NCBI GenBank assembly: GCA_002162915.1
Contig: MABB01000116.1
Span: 3,416 to 11,443 of the forward strand
Direction: 5' to 3'
Origin: Rhodospirillales bacterium 47_12_T64
GTDB lineage: Bacteria; Pseudomonadota; Alphaproteobacteria; Kiloniellales; Kiloniellaceae
DNA: 8,028 bases
Below are positions 1-6,766 of this stretch, one piece after another. Under the pieces are notes generated by a model. That model was not told the DNA's origin and did not search any database. It saw only the letters and a program-made list of their open reading frames with translations. The position numbers and the translations under genes are program-made. The number at the start of each line of letters is the position of its first letter. The stretch's first letter is position 1.

Positions 1-195
1 CGCGACGAGTTGCACCTGATCAAAAATATCCCGATAACGATAACCACGTCCAAGAAACTCGATACATGGCTTATCTCCAAATGCAGAATTTACTTGTTCA
101 AGGTTTTGATAAAGAGAACGATTGCCCGGCTGTACGGGATCTTTTCGGGAAAGTGCGCCGGAGGGAATCTGTCCCAGATTTTGAGATAATGCCAT
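1..195 (-). CDS. AMP-binding fatty acyl-CoA synthetase, N-terminal fragment (runs off the window)
   Basis: The minus strand reads an open frame of 65 codons from ATG at 195-193 to the window edge, with no stop. The visible protein has a segment LYQNLEQVNSAFGDKPCIEF followed by LGRGYRYRDIFDQV (residues about 29-62). This matches the start of ANL-superfamily acyl-CoA synthetases: a leader helix, then 'gdkpaief', then a 'y.y.el' stretch. The adenylation motifs would lie outside the window. The expected reaction is ATP-dependent activation of a fatty acid to acyl-AMP and acyl-CoA in the cytoplasm. The start is supported by GCGAGG about seven bases upstream. It also overlaps the stop of the upstream acyltransferase gene by one base (TGATG), so translation is probably coupled and both genes share one transcript. 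Substrate chain length cannot be judged. Other ANL enzymes (for example an acyl-ACP synthetase) remain possible. Confidence 0.75.
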   Translation of the reverse strand, partial: MALSQNLGQIPSGALSRKDPVQPGNRSLYQNLEQVNSAFGDKPCIEFLGRGYRYRDIFDQVQLVA

Positions 196-2534
196 CAACC
201 GGCCTCGCTTTCTTTTTCAAGTTCAACAGAAGAGCCAGCACTCTTGATTTCTGAATTTTCATCGTTCTCCAGTGCAGACAAGAAATTTAGGATTTGCTTT
301 CGGCAACCCCCGATATCTTCATAGAGAATGCCATGTTTCTCTGATTCAATCATTGTGAGTTCTTTTGTTTTCGTTCCGATCAGATCGAAAACTTTATTGA
401 TCCCCTTGGCATCGACAATCGGATCATTCGTCCCCTGAAAGAGATGCACGGGACAATCTACCTCTGGCAGTTTCCTATGAAGCTCCTCCCTTAATTGATG
501 AACTTCATATGCGGTACGAACAGGTACACTATGGTAATTCACATCAGGGTTTTCGGAAGGGTGCTCTTTGAAAATTGCCTTTTCCTCCATCGCAGGGACC
601 CAACTGATTAACTTCTCGAAACCTTGTGCCAGATGCGCTAAGAGCAGGTTGTGTGTTTTAAATTCCCACGGAACTGAAACTGCGGCCACGCCGGAAATTT
701 CATCTGGATTATTTGCAACCTCAAGCAAGGATAGAGTTCCACCCGTACCAAAACCGATGATGAATATTTCCTCTGTAAAAGCAGATAAAATTTCTCGCCC
801 GCGGGTAAGTGAAGCAGACCAGTCTTGCCAGTGCCGATCACGAAGATCCCAGGGCGACGTTCCGTGCCCTTTAAGACGGACACCCAAAACCGCATATCCC
901 TCTTCCGACAACTGACGACCGTATTCGTACATTTCCGCAGGAGAAGCCAAAAGACCGTGAACCATGAGAACACCAAGCCGTTTTCTCGTCTCGGGGACAA
1001 TCAAAAAAGGCTCCGTAGAGGTCGAAGCTGTCTCCTTCGCGTTTATCTCCTGATGACGCGCTTTAGTATAGGTTTTTCGATCACAATCGAGGGATACCAA
1101 TTCATCATCAAAAAGATGTTGAGCCATAGCCTGCTGATCAATGGACAATACTTCCAGACAGGCTTTTTCCACCCCCATCATCGCATGTTTGATGGGCATC
1201 ACTTCATTGGCATAAACTCGTATGAGGTTTTCCAGTCTTACTGTATTAAAACTGTTTTTTTCTACAACAGAATCATCAAAACAATAGAACTCACCATCAT
1301 CTGAAACATGCTCATCACAGCCTTCTGAAGAAAAAAACTTCTTCAGCGAAAGACACGCTTCGCCCCGCCATAATTCCCAATAATTCTCTGGCTTGCTTAG
1401 GCTGCGGTGCAGATGCCCTTCTTCATCTTTCTGGCACTCCTTAACGGCAAGATATAGTGTCCTGTGAAATACTTTTTTTGCGATCTTGTTCTCACCCTTT
1501 TGAACAAGGTCACTTATGATAGAAGAAGCAAGGTGATAGAGATTAACTGTCACACCGACATAAATAGCTTCCATATAATAATCTCGCAGTCGGTTTGTGC
1601 CACGAGAACTGCAAAGTTTAAAGATACGCTCGTTCAAGGTTTCCGGAGAAGCATTCAAGTTGAAAAAGTCATCAAGAGAATTGATTTGATCAAAAACGCG
1701 AGACAACAATCTTTTTTCCCACCAGTGCCATACATGCTGGACTTCTAATGGCCGACTAACACGGATATCCATGTCGCAATCTCGAAGCAAAATATTTGCC
1801 TCAATGAGAACTTCCTCGACCATGCGCGGGTTCGTACCCTTGCTAAAAAATTCTGCACTTCGACTGAGGATATTATCGCTCGCCCGGAGAGGATAAAAAG
1901 TAATGTTAGCCGGAATGATCTCAGTCGGTTTACTTGCAACGGCGAGTAACTCTTCCGTTGTCTCCAATTCCAACGCACGTGCCCAGCGTTCTAGGCGATC
2001 GTACTCACCCTTTTCAAACACAGACAAAACCCGCTGTTTGAACAACTCAACAGTAAGAGCTAACACAGCTGCACCAGTATGGTGTTTACGCCTTTTCTGG
2101 GCTGTGGGAGAAAAGATACTGAACTCACCGGAGGGGCCAACAACTTGCCGATCCTTTACCATTCCCCCTTCCGGAAAAATGATGACCTTATGCCCTCTTA
2201 GTATTTCGCCTGCGAGGAAGGGAAGTAACCGGGGATGATCATGAGGAATCGCGCCAACCCCATAAAGAAATTTTGAAAAAGCCTCGCTGCCTTCGAATAA
2301 TTCGCCCGCTGCAACACAACGACAATAACCGCCTGTTGCTTCATGAATTAAATACTGAGGAATAATCGTTTCAAAGCGGGCAAAATGGTTGAAGAGATAA
2401 ATATCTCCCCCTGGAAAACTATTCATCTCGTCATGTAAGCGGATATTTATACCCAGCCGCTTTCTCACAAGGGAAAAAGCCCGGACGCACCAATCGTAAG
2501 TAGGTTTAAAGTCGAGATCCAGTTCTGCGTTCAT
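195..2534 (-). CDS. Fusion protein: lysophospholipid-type acyltransferase + unknown middle region + alpha/beta hydrolase lacking the nucleophile serine
   Basis: Numbering from ATG at 2534 (779 residues). Residues about 10-266 resemble a PlsC/LPLAT glycerolipid acyltransferase: the motif NHFARFE (His50, Glu55) is an HX4E form of the usual HX4D catalytic motif, and IIFPEGG (118-124) is the acceptor-binding motif. Residues about 267-510 are helical-looking and not recognised. Residues about 515-765 are an alpha/beta hydrolase of the carboxylesterase/monoacylglycerol-lipase type: the oxyanion-hole HGLLAS (from His526), GHGTS, the nucleophile elbow GFGTGG, acid Asp704 in GTNDP, and His734 in EKHG. 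The elbow normally reads GxSxG; here residue 596 is Gly (codon GGT, one transition from AGT Ser). No signal peptide or clear membrane helix is seen. Likely role: acyl transfer to a lysolipid or glycerol phosphate at the inner membrane; the hydrolase part may bind rather than cleave acyl groups. An in-frame TTG lies four codons upstream (2546); ATG was preferred, but neither start has an ideal ribosome site. Coupled to the acyl-CoA synthetase downstream. Confidence 0.85.
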   Translation of the reverse strand: MNAELDLDFKPTYDWCVRAFSLVRKRLGINIRLHDEMNSFPGGDIYLFNHFARFETIIPQYLIHEATGGYCRCVAAGELFEGSEAFSKFLYGVGAIPHDHPRLLPFLAGEILRGHKVIIFPEGGMVKDRQVVGPSGEFSIFSPTAQKRRKHHTGAAVLALTVELFKQRVLSVFEKGEYDRLERWARALELETTEELLAVASKPTEIIPANITFYPLRASDNILSRSAEFFSKGTNPRMVEEVLIEANILLRDCDMDIRVSRPLEVQHVWHWWEKRLLSRVFDQINSLDDFFNLNASPETLNERIFKLCSSRGTNRLRDYYMEAIYVGVTVNLYHLASSIISDLVQKGENKIAKKVFHRTLYLAVKECQKDEEGHLHRSLSKPENYWELWRGEACLSLKKFFSSEGCDEHVSDDGEFYCFDDSVVEKNSFNTVRLENLIRVYANEVMPIKHAMMGVEKACLEVLSIDQQAMAQHLFDDELVSLDCDRKTYTKARHQEINAKETASTSTEPFLIVPETRKRLGVLMVHGLLASPAEMYEYGRQLSEEGYAVLGVRLKGHGTSPWDLRDRHWQDWSASLTRGREILSAFTEEIFIIGFGTGGTLSLLEVANNPDEISGVAAVSVPWEFKTHNLLLAHLAQGFEKLISWVPAMEEKAIFKEHPSENPDVNYHSVPVRTAYEVHQLREELHRKLPEVDCPVHLFQGTNDPIVDAKGINKVFDLIGTKTKELTMIESEKHGILYEDIGGCRKQILNFLSALENDENSEIKSAGSSVELEKESEAG

Positions 2535-2546
2535 CTCCCCACCCAA

Positions 2547-2732
2547 GACATGACCTGTTTCCCCCTGAGGGTACTCCGGATCAGTTAAATCTCATACTAT
2601 AAATTGGAACCAAGATCCTCACTTAGAAATCACGTTTGAGAGATAACAACTCAAAATGTCGGTCTCATCTCTCACAGATCAGCTAATCACAACACTTGCT
2701 AAGGTAGTATTAAGACAGATTACTTCGCGCCG
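2547..2732 (-). promoter_or_regulatory. Leader/promoter region of the acyltransferase operon with overlapping inverted repeats
   Basis: This gap between the cysNC terminator and the acyltransferase gene must contain that operon's promoter, unless it relies on read-through. Two dyads are visible. TGAGAGAT (2637-2644) pairs with ATCTCTCA (2667-2674), and TTTGAG (2635-2640) pairs with CTCAAA (2650-2655). They share 2637-2640, so only one can form in RNA at a time. A TATAGT that could act as a -10 lies on the minus strand near 2600, but I see no matching -35 at the right distance. Promoter position is therefore unresolved. No coding gene is supported here. Confidence 0.35.
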
Positions 2733-2778
2733 AAAAAAGATCAAACAAAAAGGAGCTGAAAATTTCCAGCCCCTTTTG
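2733..2778 (-). terminator. Intrinsic terminator of the cysD-cysNC operon
   Basis: On the minus strand, just after the cysNC stop, AAAAGGGGCTG (2777-2767) pairs with CAGCTCCTTTT (2758-2748). This gives an 11-bp stem with one G-U wobble and an 8-base loop. The 3' arm ends in Ts and is followed by further T-rich sequence (TTTTTG, then TTTTTT near 2733-2738). Orientation and distance (about 33 bases after the stop) fit rho-independent termination of cysNC, separating it from the lipid operon downstream. Confidence 0.85.
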
Positions 2779-2810
2779 TGTTTCATTCAACAAAGTAAAA
2801 CAGCTTGTCT

Positions 2811-4709
2811 CTAGATAAAGCCACGCTCTTTTAGTTGAGCAATTACCTGATCTGCCAACTCTTCTGGCTCGGCACTTCCGCCGGCCAGAACAATTTCTGC
2901 ATTTACAGGCGGCTCATAAACTGAGTCGATGCCTGTGAAATTTTTGATATCGCCAGCTCGGGCCTTTTTATAAAGTCCTTTGGGATCTCTATCTTCACAA
3001 ACCTCAAGTGGCGTATCGACAAAGACTTCGATGAATTCGTTCTCTCCCATAAGCTCACGTGCCATGCGGCGTTCGCTTTTGAACGGAGAAATGAACGATA
3101 CAAGAACCAGCAAACCAGCGTCGACAAAGAGACTTGCTGTCTCGGATACACGCCGGATGTTTTCAACACGGTCCGCATCGGTAAAGCCAAGATCCTTGTT
3201 CAGGCCGTGTCGCACATTATCACCATCCAGAGTGTAAGTGTGACGACCTTCAGCAAAGAGTTTTTTCTCGACCAGATTAGCCACCGTTGACTTACCAGCA
3301 CCGGAAAGACCCGTGAACCAAAGAACACAGGGCTTTTGACCCTTTTGCTCGGCACGGTTCTCTTTGTGAACATCGAGTTCCTGCCAAACGATATTACTTG
3401 CGCGGCGTAAACCGAAATCGATCATGCCCGCAGCAACCGTCGCATTGGTATAACGATCAATCAGGATAAAAGACCCGGTTTCGCGATTATTCTTATAAGA
3501 ATCAAACGGAATGGCTCGATCCAGAGCAAGGTTACAAACACCAACCTCGTTAAGCTCAAGTGTTTTACCTGCCTGTTCTTCCAGTGTATTGACACTCACC
3601 TTATGATGCAGGTCCGAGATCACGACCGGAACCGTCGTCGAGGCAGTCTTTAAAAGGTATGGTCGTCCCGGAAGCATTTCGTCGTCTTGCATCCACAAGA
3701 GATGGGCACGAAGCTGATCGCTCAACTCTGGAACAGCATCTGCTTTCGAAAGAACATCTCCACGACTGATATCGATCTCATCAGCAAGCGTTATCGTGAC
3801 CGCTTGTCCCGCGATGGCTTCCTCAAGGTCGCCATCGAATGTAACAATGCGCTCAATCGTCGACGTCTTCCCTGATGGTGAAACGGCCAGCTTGTCCCCG
3901 GGCTTGATCCGGCCAGAAGCAATCGTGCCGCTAAAACCACGGAAATCCAGATTAGGGCGGTTTACCCACTGAACCGGCATACGAAAGTCAGTTTTCGTAA
4001 TATCAGTTGTGACATCCACAGTCTCAAGATGTCTCAGAAGGGTTGGCCCGTGGTACCAATGCATTTTTTCGCTTGGCGAGATTACATTTTCACCCTTCAA
4101 TGCAGAGATCGGCGTCGTAATAATATTGGGAATATCAAGCTTCTTTGCAAACTCGAGATATTCTTCGACAACCTCGTCATATCTGCTTTGAGAGTAATCA
4201 ACCAAGTCCATTTTGTTGACAACCAAAACAACATTTTTGATCCCCAGCAAGGACACGATGTAACTATGACGACGGGTTTGTGTTAACACTCCTTTACGGG
4301 CATCCACAAGAATCAAGGCAAGCTCTGCGTTCGACGCACCGGTTGCCATGTTACGAGTGTACTGCTCGTGACCTGGTGTATCCGCAACGATGAATTTACG
4401 CTTGTCAGTCGAGAAGAAACGATAGGCGACATCAATGGTGATACCCTGTTCACGTTCAGCTTGTAAGCCGTCCACCAGCAAGGCGAGGTCAATATCGTCG
4501 CCTGTGGTTCCAACCTTTTTGCTATCACTTTCAATGGCCGCGAGTTGATCTTCGAAAATCAACTTCGAATCATAAAGCATGCGCCCGATAAGCGTCGACT
4601 TCCCGTCATCGACTGACCCACAAGTGATAAAGCGCAAAAGGCTCTTCTCTTCATGGGTCTTCAGGTAAGCGAGAATGTCTTCAGAAATTAATTTATCTTG
4701 ATGGGCCAT
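2811..4709 (-). CDS. cysNC: Bifunctional sulfate adenylyltransferase subunit 1 / adenylylsulfate kinase (CysN-CysC fusion)
   Basis: The 632-residue protein is a fusion. Residues about 22-440 are the EF-Tu-like GTPase CysN: P-loop GSVDDGKST (31-39), switch/G3 DTPGHEQY (110-117), and G4 NKMD (165-168), followed by the two beta-barrel domains. Residues about 458-632 are APS kinase: P-loop GLSGAGKST (467-475), DGDNVRHGL (495-503), the FISPF segment (539-543), and [12 protein letters not shown] (575-586). CysN couples GTP hydrolysis to ATP sulfurylase activity with CysD, making APS from sulfate; the CysC part phosphorylates APS to PAPS in the cytoplasm. Length and motif order are normal for CysNC/NodQ-type fusions, with no broken motif. 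ATG at 4709 overlaps the cysD stop by one base (TAATG), and AGGAGG lies ten bases upstream inside cysD, so the two are translated together. PAPS feeds cysteine synthesis or sulfation of glycans or lipids; the window does not decide which. Confidence 0.97.
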   Translation of the reverse strand: MAHQDKLISEDILAYLKTHEEKSLLRFITCGSVDDGKSTLIGRMLYDSKLIFEDQLAAIESDSKKVGTTGDDIDLALLVDGLQAEREQGITIDVAYRFFSTDKRKFIVADTPGHEQYTRNMATGASNAELALILVDARKGVLTQTRRHSYIVSLLGIKNVVLVVNKMDLVDYSQSRYDEVVEEYLEFAKKLDIPNIITTPISALKGENVISPSEKMHWYHGPTLLRHLETVDVTTDITKTDFRMPVQWVNRPNLDFRGFSGTIASGRIKPGDKLAVSPSGKTSTIERIVTFDGDLEEAIAGQAVTITLADEIDISRGDVLSKADAVPELSDQLRAHLLWMQDDEMLPGRPYLLKTASTTVPVVISDLHHKVSVNTLEEQAGKTLELNEVGVCNLALDRAIPFDSYKNNRETGSFILIDRYTNATVAAGMIDFGLRRASNIVWQELDVHKENRAEQKGQKPCVLWFTGLSGAGKSTVANLVEKKLFAEGRHTYTLDGDNVRHGLNKDLGFTDADRVENIRRVSETASLFVDAGLLVLVSFISPFKSERRMARELMGENEFIEVFVDTPLEVCEDRDPKGLYKKARAGDIKNFTGIDSVYEPPVNAEIVLAGGSAEPEELADQVIAQLKERGFI

Positions 4710-5617
4710 TAGAAGTAGCCCTCCTGCTTTTTCTTTTCCATAGAACCGGCCTCGTCATGGTCAATCATGCGACCTTGGCGTTCTGACGTGGTTGTCAGAA
4801 GCATTTCCTGGATAATATCCGGCAATGTATCCGCTTCAGATTCAACCGCTCCAGTCAGAGGATAGCAGCCAAGGGTTCTAAACCGAATAGACTTGAGTTC
4901 CGGGACTTCCCCTTTATCAAGCGGCAAGCGATCATCATCAACCATGACCAAAATACCGTCACGCTCAACGACAGGCCGTTTAGCGGCATAGTAAAGCGGT
5001 ACAATTGGAATATTCTCGCTGTATATATATTGCCAAATATCAAGCTCGGTCCAATTCGAGATTGGAAAAGCCCGAATAGATTCACCTGATTTCACCCGCG
5101 CATTATACGTGTTCCAAAGTTCTGGACGTTGGTTTTTAGGGTCCCAGCGGTGATTTTCTGAACGGAAAGAAAATACACGCTCCTTGGCACGGGATTTTTC
5201 TTCATCGCGTCGAGCGCCACCAAAGGCTGCATCAAACTTGTATTTATCCAGCGCCTGCTTAAGCGCTTCGGTTTTCATGACATCGGTATAGAGACCAGAG
5301 CCATGGACGAAGGGGCTCATCCCTTTTTCACGACCCTCTTCGTTCGTATGAACGATAAGATCAAACCCATACTCTGCAACCATCTTATCCCGAAAAGCGA
5401 TCATTTCCTTGAACTTCCATGTCGTATCGACATGCATCAACGGAAAGGGTGGTTTGGACGGATAAAAAGCCTTACGCGCCAAATGCAGCATAACGGCTGA
5501 ATCTTTACCAATGGAATAGAGCATAACCGGGTTGCTGAACTCGGCAGCAACTTCACGGATAATATGGATGCTCTCGGCTTCCAACTGTTTCAAGTGTGTC
5601 AGGTACGGGTCGCTCAC
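4709..5617 (-). CDS. cysD: Sulfate adenylyltransferase subunit 2 (ATP sulfurylase small subunit)
   Basis: A 302-residue PP-loop ATP pyrophosphatase, full length for CysD. The nucleotide-binding motif [11 protein letters not shown] spans residues 34-44, HVDTTWKF lies near 62-69, and [16 protein letters not shown] near 132-147 is the characteristic CysD stretch. The C-terminus [12 protein letters not shown] is typical of the family. With the CysN part of the next gene it forms the heteromeric ATP sulfurylase that adenylates sulfate to APS. The start is GTG (5617-5615) with GGAG six bases upstream; no better ATG exists upstream in frame. It is the first gene of the cysD-cysNC unit and faces a long AT-rich spacer carrying a probable promoter. 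Confidence 0.97.
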   Translation of the reverse strand: MSDPYLTHLKQLEAESIHIIREVAAEFSNPVMLYSIGKDSAVMLHLARKAFYPSKPPFPLMHVDTTWKFKEMIAFRDKMVAEYGFDLIVHTNEEGREKGMSPFVHGSGLYTDVMKTEALKQALDKYKFDAAFGGARRDEEKSRAKERVFSFRSENHRWDPKNQRPELWNTYNARVKSGESIRAFPISNWTELDIWQYIYSENIPIVPLYYAAKRPVVERDGILVMVDDDRLPLDKGEVPELKSIRFRTLGCYPLTGAVESEADTLPDIIQEMLLTTTSERQGRMIDHDEAGSMEKKKQEGYF

Positions 5618-5660
5618 CGTTATCTCCGAGTCCTGCCAACCGGCAAGTAAATATTAAAAG

Positions 5661-5723
5661 GGTTGCCCTTAAGCAGCCAGAAACTCGACAGAAGTCAAGT
5701 TTGATGTACAAACCAGGGCAATC
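5661..5723. repeat. Inverted repeat bracketing the cysD promoter
   Basis: GGTTGCCCT at 5661-5669 and AGGGCAATC at 5715-5723 are inverted copies with one mismatch over nine bases, 45 bases apart. They fall either side of the predicted -35/-10. The inner copy also takes part in a short hairpin, AAGGG/CCCTT with a 3-base loop (5659-5671), in the expected 5' leader of cysD. A paired regulator-binding site is one explanation; chance is another. Confidence 0.35.
5670..5698 (-). promoter_or_regulatory. Probable cysD promoter
   Basis: On the minus strand a CTTGACT sequence gives a -35 element TTGACT (5698-5693), five of six bases matching TTGACA and in the form common in alphaproteobacteria. A 17-base spacer leads to a poor -10, TGCTTA (5675-5670). 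This would start transcription some 45 bases before the cysD GTG. The weak -10 suggests activator dependence, as is known for CysB-type control of cysteine genes, but no CysB site was identified. The element is bracketed by an inverted repeat (5661-5669 and 5715-5723). Confidence 0.45.
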
Positions 5724-5762
5724 TACATTCAACACCAGATTATGCGAAAATATTTATCACTT

Positions 5763-5786
5763 AACTGGTGAACTTGTGAAATAGTG
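5763..5786. repeat. Imperfect tandem 8-mer repeat upstream of cysD
   Basis: Three adjacent octamers, AACTGGTG, AACTTGTG and AAATAGTG, share AA at the start and GTG at the end. On the minus strand they read CAC-N5 three times, with copies 2 and 3 ending in AGTT. They lie about 65 bases upstream of the predicted cysD -35, a position that suits an activator site. Evidence is the visible repetition only. Confidence 0.3.
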
Positions 5787-5946
5787 TTTATATAAAATTT
5801 AACAACATTAAAAGAGAAAAATATTCATATAACACTAAATTAAATGTATTATACATAATCATATTTTCTTATAAATTTCAATTGGTAAGCAATTAATTTC
5901 TAGTATATCAAACTTACACGTTCAAAAATAATATAACTTTTCAATA

Positions 5947-5974
5947 TTAACAATATTTTTGTGTTCTTTATAAT
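5947..5974 (+). promoter_or_regulatory. Sigma-70-type promoter for the GmhB-like phosphatase gene
   Basis: A -35 element TTAACA (5947-5952, five of six consensus bases) is separated by 16 bases from a perfect -10 TATAAT (5969-5974). Transcription would begin near 5981, leaving a 5' leader of about 80 bases before ATG 6063. The surrounding DNA is AT-rich, which raises the chance of accidental matches, but the position directly upstream of the only plus-strand gene supports it. Confidence 0.6.
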
Positions 5975-6062
5975 TCATAACAAGTTCTTGCACGAAGAGC
6001 TGTATTCCGATTAACCGTCAGGTTATAAAGTCCAATAGCTTATCCAACTAGCGACACGCCAA

Positions 6063-6743
6063 ATGATATCAAAATTCACAAACCCAAAATTCCCCTTTGT
6101 AAGTCAAACTGGTATTTGGGAAGAACTACGCACTGATCGCTTCAACACGCCTCAAGGGAAATCACCTGCCTTGTTTCTTGATCGTGATGGCGTGATCGTT
6201 AAAGAAGTCAACTATCTGCAAGACCCCGATGATGTCGAGCTTATTGAAGGGGCGGCAGAAACAATCTTGAAAGCCAATGAAACAAACATACCTGTGATCA
6301 TGGTGACAAATCAGGCGGGCATTGCTTATGGCTATTTTGGTTGGGCAGAGTTCGATGCTGTACAAAATCAGCTTCATAAAGAGCTCGAAGAACGCGATGC
6401 TCGCATAGATGTAATACTCGCCTGTCCCTTTCACCAAAAAGGCGATACTCTATGGGGAGGTTATCCAGATCACGAGGCCAGAAAACCTCATCCGGGAATG
6501 TTATTGCGCGCAGTCAAGATGATAGATATCGACTTGGCCCAATCCTGGATTATTGGGGATAGGGCATCCGATCTGGAAGCAGGTCAGAATGCTGGTATTG
6601 CAGGCGGACAACATGTCCTCACGGGCCATGGCAGTCGAAAAGGCGAAAGAGACCTCGCAAACGCCTTAATCACACCCAGCTTTTCAGTGAGAGAGGCAGT
6701 CTCGATTCAAGATGCTCGCACGCTGCCAATTTTCGAAGCGTAA
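6063..6743 (+). CDS. GmhB-like HAD phosphatase (heptose 1,7-bisphosphate phosphatase family), zinc-site variant
   Basis: A 226-residue HAD-IIIA hydrolase. Motif I is LFLDRDGV with nucleophile Asp40 and acid/base Asp42; motif II is VTNQAG (81-86); the Lys motif is RKPHPGM (Lys141); motif IV is IIGDRASD (Asp166, Asp170). This is the histidinol-phosphatase/GmhB subfamily. Beside gmhA, the likely reaction is removal of the C7 phosphate from heptose 1,7-bisphosphate in the cytoplasm, on the way to nucleotide-activated heptose for LPS core or another glycan. The E. coli enzyme's structural zinc site (CxH...CxC) is mostly absent: Cys121 remains, the His position is Phe123 with His124 next to it, and the two later Cys positions are His137 and Ala139. 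I recall similar zinc-less forms in alphaproteobacteria, so this may be a subfamily trait. About 33 residues precede the domain's usual start. The ATG at 6063 lacks a visible ribosome site; no upstream in-frame start exists after the TAG at 6036. Another phosphosugar substrate is possible. Confidence 0.82.
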   Translation: MISKFTNPKFPFVSQTGIWEELRTDRFNTPQGKSPALFLDRDGVIVKEVNYLQDPDDVELIEGAAETILKANETNIPVIMVTNQAGIAYGYFGWAEFDAVQNQLHKELEERDARIDVILACPFHQKGDTLWGGYPDHEARKPHPGMLLRAVKMIDIDLAQSWIIGDRASDLEAGQNAGIAGGQHVLTGHGSRKGERDLANALITPSFSVREAVSIQDARTLPIFEA

Positions 6744-6766
6744 ATTCGGGGATAGATTGAAGAGGA

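Larger units (their letters stand above)
5618..6062. other. 445-base AT-rich divergent intergenic region
   Basis: This gap separates cysD (minus) from the GmhB-like gene (plus). No coding frame is convincing. The stretch from about 5750 to 5990 is strikingly AT-rich, with roughly one G or C in five bases by eye, against close to half in the genes. It contains a plus-strand promoter, the cysD promoter, the repeats listed separately, and a short dyad AATTG-N5-CAATT (5880-5894). Such stretches often bind nucleoid-type silencers or mark the junction of acquired DNA, but neither is shown here. No riboswitch, tRNA or JUMPstart-like element was recognised. Confidence 0.7.

Noticed and set aside
66..254. 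Plus-strand 62-residue frame
   Set aside because: It lies over the coupled stop/start junction of two minus-strand genes with convincing protein similarity; its own product resembles nothing.
568..1748. Several plus- and minus-strand frames of 94-159 residues inside the fusion gene
   Set aside because: They are shadows of the long minus-strand gene, with unlikely composition and no start signals.
195..2534. Fusion protein as an artefact of a frameshift or missed stop between two genes
   Set aside because: A single frame stays open through 779 codons with coherent domains at both ends and no overlap of alternative frames in the middle.
2635..2655. PsrA- or FadR-type fatty-acid operator
   Set aside because: The TTTGAG-N9-CTCAAA dyad has the wrong sequence and spacing for the known GAAAC/GTTTC-like boxes; kept only as an unnamed dyad.
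5596..5784. Plus-strand 62-residue frame at the cysD upstream edge
   Set aside because: It overlaps the cysD start antisense, lacks a ribosome site and has no recognisable product.
5980..6062. Riboswitch or JUMPstart/ops element in the GmhB-like leader
   Set aside because: No GGCGGTAG-like core and no recognisable aptamer structure was found.
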